From Symsagittifera roscoffensis (lineage: Eukaryota > Xenacoelomorpha > Acoela > Convolutidae), in assembly GCF_963678635.1 (NCBI RefSeq), contig NC_087071.1, positions 21,359,194 to 21,423,193 on the forward strand: a stretch of 64,000 bases of DNA, given 5' to 3'. The first letter of the stretch is position 1; the number at the start of each line of letters is the position of its first letter. Positions 21,175 to 29,600 of the stretch are shown piece by piece. Made by a program: the position numbers and the translations under genes. Under the pieces are notes generated by a model. That model saw only the letters and a list, made by a program, of their open reading frames with translations, searched no databases and was not told where the DNA came from.

Positions 21175-23688
21175 TCAATTTTGTGAATTATTTCGTGATC
21201 TGTTTTGGTAATTATTGTTTGGTCTGTTATAGTTCGATCTATTATATGAGTTATTCCTTGATCGATTGTTCGGGTAATTCTGGTTTCGGTTGTTTGAATA
21301 ACTTCTATTCCGATTATTGGAGTAGTTTCTATTCCTATTGTATGATGAATTTCGTGATTGATTGTTTGGATAGTAATTGTTTCTTGATTGGGAATTAGAT
21401 CTAGGAACAAATCGTGTTGTATTTGAATTTGATCTGGAGTAGTTATTTCGACTATTTGGTCTATTGTAGTGATTTTGTGATGAATTTTGCGTATTTCTTC
21501 GTTCTGGTGATCTTCCTCTATAACTTGAGTTATATGGTGATTGATTTCTTGTATAATTTGTATTGTTCGGGAGTGGTTTTCCTGAACTGTTGTTGCTGTA
21601 CACAGTTTTGTTCGGTAGATTTTGATCTTTTTTCATGTATTGATAGAATGATTTATTTGGTTCTTTATATTTTTGAGGTTTATTTTGATTGTCTTGCTGT
21701 TTTTGTCTACATTCAGAAATACTATGTCCGTATCGTCGGCAATAATTACACCATTTTTTGAAAGATGGTTTGCCTTTAAAGTTTGGGTGTTTTTCGTAAA
21801 TATTGAGTATTTCAGTTATTTTTTCAACGAGGTCTGTATCTGATTCCTGTATATTGTTGATACTTGTGGTTTTTGTTTCGATTCGGTTGACATATTGTAA
21901 TTTCAGATTTTCTGTTTCTTCGAGTTTCATTGTGATTTCTGCTTGTTTTAGTTTGTCTACTAGTTTTCGAAAATCTAAATCGGGTTCTCGAATTGAAGAA
22001 GGATGGGATGCTCTCTTTTTTATTGCTATTTTTCTTAATTGCGGTGTTAAGGTCATCATTAAGATTTCTGTCATCTTTGTGTTTTTATAGTCGTGTGTAT
22101 TTAATGAATATGCTTTTCGAACTAGTGTTTCGATGCGTACTGCTAATTGCTTGATGGTTTCATTTGGTAATCTGCGAATTTCATTACATAAAACTCTTTG
22201 TTGTTGTTTGTTTCTTTCGGAGTCAAACATTTTTGAAAATTCTTGTGTAAACCTTTTCCAATTTGATTTTATTTCTATAGGCAATAATGAAAACCATTTT
22301 TGGGCTGCGCCGTCTAAAGTTGTTTGTATCAACGCTGTGCGTCGATGTATCCAGTTTTGATGTAGTGGCGTATTAATTGGTTCAGGTCCTATATTTAAAA
22401 TCAAATTTGCTGTTACTGCATTTAAATAGTCTTCTACAGAATATTCAGGGTCTGTTCCTGTGAATACCATTAAAGGTTTATTTGATGTTATTGATGATCC
22501 ACCCATAAAGTATGGATTCATTGTCATTTGTAATGATTCTGCTGCATTTGGCATTTGAGAAAAATTTGAAAGTTGATTTCTTGTTATTTCGTGTTGTTGA
22601 AGATAATATGGGAGTGGTATTTCATTTTGCATTTGTGTCGGTTGATACGAGTGTGTGATCATTGGGTTTTGTTGCTGAATTGGTTGAAAATATTGTGTAT
22701 TAATTGGGTTTTGTTGCTGAATTGGTTGTTGACTTTGTGTATCTATCGGTTGTGGACAAAAAATTCTATGATTTGTATGTGGTTTCTGTACTCCTTGTCC
22801 ACGATATTCTTGATTATACGGTGCAAATATATCTGGTTGTAAAAAATCATCATCTGAGGATAAGTAATCCATTTGATAAGATGTTTGTTTTTTATTTTTA
22901 TTTTGTTGAAAAAATGGATAGTTTTCACTACGATCCTGTGAAGGATGTAAATTTGTTTGAAAGTTTACTGAATTAGTTTGTGCCATTGGGTTATCCCAGT
23001 TTCGAGATCTTGTATAATTATTAAAATTTTTTCGTGGGGAATAATTTGTTTTTGATGGATGTGTGTAATTATAATTATGTTCTGCAAAATTGTTTCTAGT
23101 GAACGTTTTACGTGTTTTTGACGGTATTGTCATGGGTCTGTATGTTTGGTAATCCATGTGTGAATATTTTGGGGCAACCGAAGGTTTAACGGTTGATTGT
23201 AAGGTTACTTGTGTTTGTGAAGGGTTTGTATTTCTTGGTGTTGTTAAATTTGGACGTATTGGTGAAATACTTTGTTGTGTAGTTGTTGTGTGTACGATTT
23301 CTTCATTTATGAAGTGTGATGGTGTCTGGATATCTTGTTGAGTGAGATTTCTAGTTCCATTGAGGTTTTCATTGTGTATGACTGTGGAGTTTAAACTATT
23401 ATTTTGCATATCAGGTAAAAATGTATTATAGTTTAATGGTGTTGCATCAATGGTTAATGGTATTACTCTTACATAATCTCTTACATAAGATATCGTACTT
23501 ATTGCTTGACTTGAGATTGATTGTGGGAAGTTTATGAATGCGGGATGAGACCATTCGGGGTCCCAAACATAGTCTGATTGTTCTGTGATGGCAGTATCAT
23601 CGTTTGAGTTTTGGGGTCTAAAATTTTTTCTTGCTTGTGAAATTAAATCAATATTATGTGTGAAATAATCTATTATGAACCATGCCAA
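21175..23688 (-). CDS. gag: Element 1 Gag
   Basis: An 837-codon frame, open upstream to about 23874 without an ATG (the given start is a TTG), so initiation probably depends on upstream frames. Order: a Ser/Thr/Asn-rich N-terminal half with a Gln/Pro-rich repeat (Pro-Ile-Gln-Gln-Gln-Asn-Pro twice); a capsid-like domain typical of the retrotransposon gag family, with Ala-Gln-Lys-Trp-Phe and Phe...Glu-Phe...Met-Phe; one CCHC zinc knuckle (Cys-x2-Cys-x4-His-x4-Cys); and a long Arg/Asn/Ser/Tyr-rich tail with SR-like repeats. It should form the particle and bind RNA. It ends with a TGA, and the pol frame continues in phase directly after it. Confidence 0.85.
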   Translation of the reverse strand: MAWFIIDYFTHNIDLISQARKNFRPQNSNDDTAITEQSDYVWDPEWSHPAFINFPQSISSQAISTISYVRDYVRVIPLTIDATPLNYNTFLPDMQNNSLNSTVIHNENLNGTRNLTQQDIQTPSHFINEEIVHTTTTQQSISPIRPNLTTPRNTNPSQTQVTLQSTVKPSVAPKYSHMDYQTYRPMTIPSKTRKTFTRNNFAEHNYNYTHPSKTNYSPRKNFNNYTRSRNWDNPMAQTNSVNFQTNLHPSQDRSENYPFFQQNKNKKQTSYQMDYLSSDDDFLQPDIFAPYNQEYRGQGVQKPHTNHRIFCPQPIDTQSQQPIQQQNPINTQYFQPIQQQNPMITHSYQPTQMQNEIPLPYYLQQHEITRNQLSNFSQMPNAAESLQMTMNPYFMGGSSITSNKPLMVFTGTDPEYSVEDYLNAVTANLILNIGPEPINTPLHQNWIHRRTALIQTTLDGAAQKWFSLLPIEIKSNWKRFTQEFSKMFDSERNKQQQRVLCNEIRRLPNETIKQLAVRIETLVRKAYSLNTHDYKNTKMTEILMMTLTPQLRKIAIKKRASHPSSIREPDLDFRKLVDKLKQAEITMKLEETENLKLQYVNRIETKTTSINNIQESDTDLVEKITEILNIYEKHPNFKGKPSFKKWCNYCRRYGHSISECRQKQQDNQNKPQKYKEPNKSFYQYMKKDQNLPNKTVYSNNSSGKPLPNNTNYTRNQSPYNSSYRGRSPERRNTQNSSQNHYNRPNSRNNYSRSNSNTTRFVPRSNSQSRNNYYPNNQSRNSSYNRNRNYSNNRNRSYSNNRNQNYPNNRSRNNSYNRSNYNRPNNNYQNRSRNNSQN

Positions 23689-23803
23689 AATTTTTTGTAA
23701 GTCGTGTTTTGTATGTTGTGAAACTTCATCTTTCGTGAAATTTTCTTTAATTATATTTAGAAAACTAGAGAGTAGTGTGATTTCATGTCGTACTCTTATA
23801 TGT

Positions 23804-24280
23804 TTAGATGTTTCTGTCGGTGAAACATTTGTGATTGGGATTTCGTTTTCTAATATCGAGATAATAACTATATATTATTGCAAAAACTTCATTGGTGAAT
23901 ATGGAGTTTGCTCTTTGTGAGTTATGATATTGTATGCTTTTTATATATTCTGAGAATACTTTTGAGAATTCTAAATCAAGGTCGTCTGTTTGAATTACAT
24001 ATTTGCTGTGATTCTGGTTTGGTGAGTTGAATTCTATGGAGTAGATTCCGTATTGTTGTGTTAAGTTACATATATCTTTCAAATAGTGATCGATAATTTG
24101 TCTTTTGATTTTTACATCTGGGAACTCTGTTTTACATGGACTGATTCCGGGTTCAAACAAATTTAAGAGTAAATTTTTGCAAAATATATGCTGTCCTCTA
24201 TCAGTGGTTGCATCTACGATAAAGGGGAAGATATCATCATCATCTGGACTTTCTTCACCTGGGGTGTGTGTTGAGCTCAT
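23804..24280 (-). CDS. Element 1 ORF B, acidic protein of unknown function
   Basis: A 158-codon frame starting with ATG at 24280, inside the tail of ORF A. The N-terminus is very acidic (Glu-Glu-Ser-Pro-Asp-Asp-Asp-Asp), and the rest looks like an ordinary folded protein with no motif I recognise. The gag frame (+1 relative to this one) is already open from 23874, so the two overlap by about 70 bases. It may be an N-terminal part of Gag reached by frameshifting, or a separate protein. Confidence 0.55.
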   Translation of the reverse strand: MSSTHTPGEESPDDDDIFPFIVDATTDRGQHIFCKNLLLNLFEPGISPCKTEFPDVKIKRQIIDHYLKDICNLTQQYGIYSIEFNSPNQNHSKYVIQTDDLDLEFSKVFSEYIKSIQYHNSQRANSIFTNEVFAIIYSYYLDIRKRNPNHKCFTDRNI

Positions 24281-24722
24281 TTTTTCGTTTGATGACTGTT
24301 AATATGTAATTATCAATGTGTCTAATTGGTTGATTCCAATTGTATAAATGTACTGGTTTGTGTTTATATTGCTTTTTTATTCTTCTTTTTCCTCTTTTTG
24401 ATGAATTTGAAGTTGTTTCTGAGTCGGAAAAATATAATTGATCGTGAATGGGGCAATTTTTATCTATGGATTCTTTTAATTTATAAAGTTCGTCTAAACT
24501 GCTGGTTTCTGATTCTGAAAATGCGTTGCGGTTTTTGGAAAATCTTTTTCGTGTAATTTGTCTTTGTTTGGTTATTATTTTTCTTTTTAGTGTTTGTCGT
24601 TTTGTTCTGATATATCCAACTGTTTGTGTGTGTGGTGTGATTACAAGATCGTATTTTTTGTTATCTATTTCACAATTGTGTAAAACGATTGTTTGTTTAT
24701 TTCCTAGGTTTTTAAATGACAT
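24255..24722 (-). CDS. Element 1 ORF A, small basic protein
   Basis: A 155-codon frame starting with ATG, the first ORF after the leader. The product is strongly basic (Lys/Arg-rich clusters around residues 40-62 and 108-120), with an acidic serine-rich stretch around residues 68-105. It has no recognised domain. The basic clusters would suit a nucleic-acid-binding or nuclear-localising protein, but that is inference. Its 3' end overlaps the start of the next ORF by 26 bases, with the next frame shifted by +1, so the two could be read as one product by frameshifting or separately by reinitiation. Confidence 0.6.
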   Translation of the reverse strand: MSFKNLGNKQTIVLHNCEIDNKKYDLVITPHTQTVGYIRTKRQTLKRKIITKQRQITRKRFSKNRNAFSESETSSLDELYKLKESIDKNCPIHDQLYFSDSETTSNSSKRGKRRIKKQYKHKPVHLYNWNQPIRHIDNYILTVIKRKNELNTHPR

Positions 24723-25944
24723 AAGGTTTAGGATGACGGATGCAAAAGGTTGTTAAATGATTTCTATTACTTAGACTGTTAGTCCTTACGATTTTTTGGT
24801 TAGCCTAACCTGGGTCTATTTGTTCAGGGTTGGGGAGAAAAGTATATCGATTCCGAAGAATGATTTTATAATTTCTCGTGGCTAGTATAAGCTAAGGTGT
24901 TAACTTACTTAATCTTACTTAAGGGTAGTGATTGTGTTCAGGGTTGGAGAATAGTAAATCGATCCACAAGGTTCAGGTATAATTAGAACGCGAGTAGTTC
25001 GTTAGATACTATTTTAAACTTACTAAGTCTAAGATTTATCCTGGGTCTGGTAAGAGGGATCATCAAGTGAAGGATGAATAACCGAAGTTCTTCACTGTTT
25101 ATCCTAATTTGAATGATTAGTTTTGTTCAAAAATTTCTGTTAGTCCTGGGTTTTTAGAAAGGGTTGGATAGTGAATCGACGTTTGAGGTCGTTAGACACT
25201 AGTTAAGTGGGTGCGGGAGAACAAAATTGTTCTTTTTTATCCAAGGAGAGGCCTTGATGATCAAGTTTTAAATTTAATTAAATAGAAAATGATTTAAGAT
25301 CCAAGGATAAGCCTTGATGATCTGATTTTAAATTTAAGTGAATTTAAGTTTAAAATGATTTAAATTTGTGTAGAGAAAAGATTTAGTGTTTTTATGATAT
25401 TAGTGAGCTTATGAATGCTGTTATGTTTAGGTGATGAAGCTGCAACAACAGGATGATTTATAATTACTAACCATTTATTGTCATGCTACTAATTTTTATT
25501 TTGATTTTTCAATAAATATTTTTCAAACATGTTTTGTATATTACTGCAGAATTTAGGGAAACGATCTGAGATCTCCTTATCAATCGTTATTGTATATTAA
25601 TAATTTGGTTTAGCGCCTGAAATGATTTTGAAGATTGACTTCAATATTTTATGTTTGCAAATGAAAATCTAAATTCATTGCTAGTAGTATTCTAAATACA
25701 AAAGTTTGTGTTGGCTTTTGCCGAACTATCATATAACTATATGGTAAGTTTCTACTTTGTCGTATGTCGTCTCTGGTTCGAGGTCTTCTTGCAATTCCGG
25801 GTAGTTCTCTTATCGTTCGGAATATTGGCTTTGATCTATTGAGTCGTAGAGACATTTCGATTAAATTATCGTCGTGTAACATTTTTAAAATGTTTTGTCT
25901 AAATTCTAATCTATTTTTGGTTAATTCTAAGCTATTAAGGTCTT
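24723..25944 (-). other. Element 1 leader with short internal repeats
   Basis: This is 1.2 kb between primer-binding site and first ORF, without a convincing reading frame. Written on the plus strand, the block ATCCAAGG.(N)AGCCTTGATGATC-like occurs twice (25239-25262 and 25300-25323), and phrases such as CAGGGTTGG and CCTGGGT recur about every 150-200 bases (24790-25200). The repeated phrases may be packaging, dimerisation or regulatory signals; that is inference. Confidence 0.55.
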
Positions 25945-25967
25945 GTTCGAGACTTATGGTCGCACCA
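25945..25967 (-). promoter_or_regulatory. Element 1 primer-binding site (tRNA complement)
   Basis: Two bases inside the 5' LTR, the minus strand starts TGGTGCGACC and ends TCTCGAAC. Its complement ends in CCA and has GTTCGAG at its other end, the hallmark of a tRNA T-loop. The span from that G to the CCA is 23 bases against 24 in a standard tRNA, so there is a one-base difference. I cannot say which tRNA it is. Confidence 0.75.
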
Positions 25968-25969
25968 GA

Positions 25970-26379
25970 TGAGTTAAGATCGGAGTGTATAACTCATAGA
26001 GTAATTTCGGATAGGGTACACCGTCTGCTCGTCACGCTATCTTATTTTCGGCCGGGTAGATTCGTGCAACTTCTTAGTCTAATACCGATCCTAATCTTAC
26101 TCTTATACTATCTAGTCTCAGGTTGTTTAACTAGTCTCTGCTAGGCTCAATAGATCTAGGGTATACTGGTTTATTGCGGCTGCTGAAGTACTCGGGAGAG
26201 TTCAACTAATTTCTAAGTTAAATTCAAATCTCTCTGGTGCTGAAATTACAAGTAATTTCAGCACTTACAAATAAGTGGGTTGTTAGTTAGATGGATCATG
26301 ATTGGTTAATATTAAATACTTTACAGTGGTAAAATATCTAATTTATCCAATCATAAAATGTAGTTTAGATCAGGTTCCA
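25970..26379 (-). repeat. Element 1 5' LTR
   Basis: A 410-bp repeat that begins TGGAACCTGATC and ends ACTCA on the minus strand. It is the 5' LTR because gag follows it and the primer-binding site abuts it. It contains an 11-bp perfect inverted repeat (GCTGAAATTAC / GTAATTTCAGC, 2-base loop) shared with the other LTR. It differs from the 3' LTR at three positions. Confidence 0.95.
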
Positions 26380-26383
26380 ATAC
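26380..26383. repeat. Target-site duplication ATAC, right copy
   Basis: Partner of the copy at 7465-7468. Confidence 0.85.
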
Positions 26384-27408
26384 CTTGTGTCATAGCGTTT
26401 TCAAAAAAGTGATATCTTGCTGGCCTTTTTCAAAAAATACAGTCGTGTCGTAATTAACGAACCGAGGGCTATTTTTACGCGCAAAGGACAGAAAGCTCGA
26501 ATATTTTGAACGAATCAGCGTCCTTCAAACTGCACAAACTGACTGATTTCTATGCCTAATTTTGAAAACTTGAGTTCTGATTGGCTAACATAACTTTCGG
26601 GGTATCAACCACACAACCCCCTCTAAGTAACCTACCGTAGAACTTCCTCCCTCGCGCATTCATAACCTTAAAATTTGATTCCATATAAAAAATGTATTTC
26701 AAAACATAGCCAATCGAATATTGGAAAAGAGTAATGAACGCAAGTAAAAATTAAAAAACACCGACTTTCTTGTTTTTTAATTCTCACTTTTCGAACTTCA
26801 AAGAAAAAAAAAGATGCCCTTTAAGCTCTTTGAATTTCTAGAACGATTTATCAATGGCGCCTTTTTGATCATATTAAATCAACTTGTTAAAACTGAATCA
26901 ACATGTAAAGTTTTTTATTCCGCTGGAAATATATAAATTAAATTCCACTTTCGAAACTAGAAATCGTTCACGTTTTTTCGCGTCATTTCCACGTTTTTAT
27001 TTGGAGAGTGCTATTTACGTCACTCTCAGCAGGTGAACTTCAATTGAACTCAAAAAGTGCACTATACCTAAGTGCATCAATATTTTAAGACTTTCCTGAA
27101 AAAAAAACAAAAAAAATCGGCAAGATTTATATAAGTGTGTTCACTACGTTCATTAGTCTTAACAAGCGCGCTAATAATATTGCTTATGAAATTTTTTTGA
27201 TATGCAATAACAATCTTATACTGTTAGTCATACAATATTATTCATCATTATTTTTGGATTAATTAATTAGATTATTTACTTTGCCCTCGCAGCTTTCTGA
27301 AAAGCCCATTTTTATCCCCCTTCAACCGTTTTGGGGGGGGAGAGATTGTACAGTTGATCTTGTTCGGACATGAGGCCCTTCTAACATGAAGGATCATCCG
27401 AAACTCAC
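26384..27408 (-). other. Host intron, right flank of Element 1; family A copy
   Basis: Holds a nearly complete family A repeat at about 26704-27162 (CATAGCCAA start, AAGAGTAATGAACG, ending CGTTCATTAGTCTT). Nothing coding is seen. Confidence 0.55.
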
Positions 27409-27554
27409 CCCTAGATTGTTGTTCCTCAGGTCCAGACACTGCAGTTTGAAGTTGGACTTCAGAAGTTGGCTGAGGAGGGCGGCGTCAGAGTGGATTAGGG
27501 CGTTGTCCCCCAGATAGAGTTCCTGCAGGATGTAATTGCTCCTAAGACCCACCA
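27409..27554 (-). CDS. PPP1R37: PPP1R37-like LRR exon
   Basis: Acceptor TTTTTTTAG, donor GTGAGT. Two bases of a split Val codon are followed by 48 codons. It contains Leu-Gln-Glu-Leu-Tyr-Leu-Gly-Asp-Asn and Leu-Gln-Cys-Leu-Asp-Leu-Arg-Asn-Asn-Asn, matching vertebrate Leu-Arg-Glu-Leu-Tyr-Leu-Ala-Asp-Asn and Leu-Gln-Ile-Leu-Asp-Leu-Arg-Asn-Asn. The intron that follows holds the whole 18.9-kb Element 1. Confidence 0.9.
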
Positions 27555-29108
27555 CTAAAAAAATTAAACCCTAATTAACAAATTAGTCCACTTTGACATT
27601 TTTACTCTTCTCTACTTAACGAACACATTATCGCAAAAACAATAATAGGCATCTAGGCTAGTGCTTTTGGATTTCATTGTTTCATCATTTTCATTGTTAC
27701 TGAGCTGTCTCGGAACTTGGCAATCAATTAGTTAGTGACCTAGCAGCTTCAAGTTGCAGAATTTTTCAATGAAATCTTCTGGCTCACTTTTTTAATGACG
27801 TCGAGAAAAATCGGATTCGTAATGTAACACTCGCAAGCTCGTACGTAAAAGAAATTGATTCTTAATAAAAACAATACACTCGCTAGCTCGATTGTGTAAA
27901 ATCAGTCCTAACTCTACAATTGTGTTGTGTAATTCTGTTTCATTTAAACTGCAACTAGATTAGATTAGAAACATTATGTTATACAGAAGCGAAACTGCAC
28001 TTCGCAAACACAAGTGACAAAATGGCAAAAAAAGCTCTAAAAGGATCGAAAATAAAACATAACGCTTGTGCCGGAATTGAGCCCCAACCCCGAGACTCAA
28101 AGTCATACGCCTTAGCATCTGCGCCATGACCACCTCACAATAGTTAAACACTTGGGCCCAACTAAAGCTGGAGGTACCTGTTTGACAGGTACCTGTCTTC
28201 TGGAAGTACCTGTTTCCTATCAACACTTATTTTAAGCCAGAAGGTCAAATAGTTAGCCGATTCCATACCAAAATTGGAAAAATTCGCTGATGCAGGGGAT
28301 ACATCTACAGCTTGTTCTTTCGATTAAACCCTTTATCTCAGATTTGGCACCGTGGAAAGCTATGTTGCACTTTTTCGAAAACCAACACTGCTTTTCTACA
28401 TAAATTAAGGCGTAGCCGTCACGCAGAGAAACCTTTTAGGGCAAGCTCTTTCGGTTGAACTCTTACTCTTAGATTTGGCTGAGTAATTTTCAAAAAAAGT
28501 CACTTAGTTTCCAAAAAAGGGTCAAAATTTCAAAAACGGTCAAATATTTTAAGGCCTTAACTTTTTTCTAAAAAAAATTAGACTGCATTTCAGCAAGGAA
28601 GTTTCCTAGCACTGATTTTTGAGATTAAACCGTTAATCTCAGACTTGGCAGCGTGGCTTTCGAGCAAACGAAAACAATCCAAAAAAATCCCACTGAAATT
28701 TTCGAGTGAAAGAGACTAGCGAAAGTGAAAAGAGACTAGCGAAATACGCAGGAACACAGGAAAGTGCCGTTCTTTCCATTAGTACCAACTTTTTGAAAAT
28801 CGGTTTGCGGAGTTTTCGAGAAAAATATACATTTTTTAAACGTTCAAAAATTTATCAAAGCGTCTCAAAAACAATTTTAAAAAAAACCACGTATTTTCAC
28901 AATGCTCAATTTTTTTATCAAAGAAGAACTGGCCACCAGTAAACCAGTTAGAAAGATATAAAGCTATGCAGCACAAAAATAAATCAGATATACTATTGCA
29001 AAAGTGCCACCAAATAAAAGATCGCTTTTATTTTCAACTTGAAATTGGATAAAAATGGAAACCGTAATATGAAACTACTCTCCACATGTGTATCTAGAAC
29101 TATCTCAC
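27555..29108 (-). other. Host intron: SINE and tandem-like repeat
   Basis: Contains a SINE-like copy (27983-28140) and, at about 28280-28720, diverged units with phrases such as GGCGTAGCCG, CTCAGATTTGGC and TTCGATTAAACC that are related to the tandem repeat at 41500-42170. No exon is seen. Confidence 0.5.
27983..28140 (-). repeat. tRNA-derived SINE-like copy
   Basis: The minus strand starts near 28140 with a tRNA-like head (GGTCATGGCGCAGATGCTAAG, then a B-box-like GGGGCTCAATTCC near 28080) and ends in the shared tail TTTGCGAAGTGCAG. Same build as the copies at 4728-4915 and 38520-38705. Confidence 0.5.
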
Positions 29109-29259
29109 CTAGGTAGTTGAGGAATTTGCCACTCATTCTGCAGTTCATCAGGTGGAGTGAGTGGAGGTTGCAGTTGTTCCTCAGCAGTCTGGCCAGAAGA
29201 ATAGCACCACTGTCCCCCATCTCAGTGTAGCTGCAGTCCAGCAGATCCACAAACGGACA
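29109..29259 (-). CDS. PPP1R37: PPP1R37-like LRR exon
   Basis: Acceptor TTTTTCTAG, donor GTGAGA. It has 50 codons plus one base and encodes two leucine-rich repeats (Asp-Leu-Leu-Asp-Cys..., Leu-His-Ser-Leu-His-Leu-Met-Asn-Cys) with the family's spacing. Its codons are GC-richer than the surrounding intron, as in the other exons. The assembly gap 29401-29600 lies in the intron just upstream of it. Confidence 0.85.
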
Positions 29260-29400
29260 CTAGAAAAATTAACTCGACATTCATGCCAACAGCTATAATT
29301 ATTAAACTAATATTATTAAACCAAAAATTATACACATTTTTCGGCGTTTTTCATTGATGTACCTCAAAACAACCCTAATTAGATATTTGCTGTTAAATTT

Positions 29401-29600
29401 NNNNNNNNNNNNNNNNNNNNNNNNNNNNNNNNNNNNNNNNNNNNNNNNNNNNNNNNNNNNNNNNNNNNNNNNNNNNNNNNNNNNNNNNNNNNNNNNNNNN
29501 NNNNNNNNNNNNNNNNNNNNNNNNNNNNNNNNNNNNNNNNNNNNNNNNNNNNNNNNNNNNNNNNNNNNNNNNNNNNNNNNNNNNNNNNNNNNNNNNNNNN
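29401..29600. other. Assembly gap
   Basis: Two hundred Ns. Any feature inside is invisible, and the true gap length may differ. Confidence 0.99.

Larger units (their letters stand above)
7469..26379 (-). mobile_element. Element 1: complete 18.9-kb Ty3/gypsy-type LTR retrotransposon
   Basis: Seen: identical-length 410-bp direct repeats at both ends, each TG...CA, differing at three positions (99.3% identical); a 4-bp duplication ATAC on both outer flanks; a tRNA-like primer-binding site next to the right-hand LTR; gag with a zinc knuckle; pol in the order protease, RT, RNase H, integrase, which is the Ty3/gypsy order; and at least six further frames downstream of pol, including an Env-like one. 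All are on the minus strand. At 18.9 kb it is about three times the usual size of the group. It sits in an intron in the same orientation as the host gene. The near-identical LTRs imply recent insertion. Several frames carry single in-frame stops. Confidence 0.95.
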
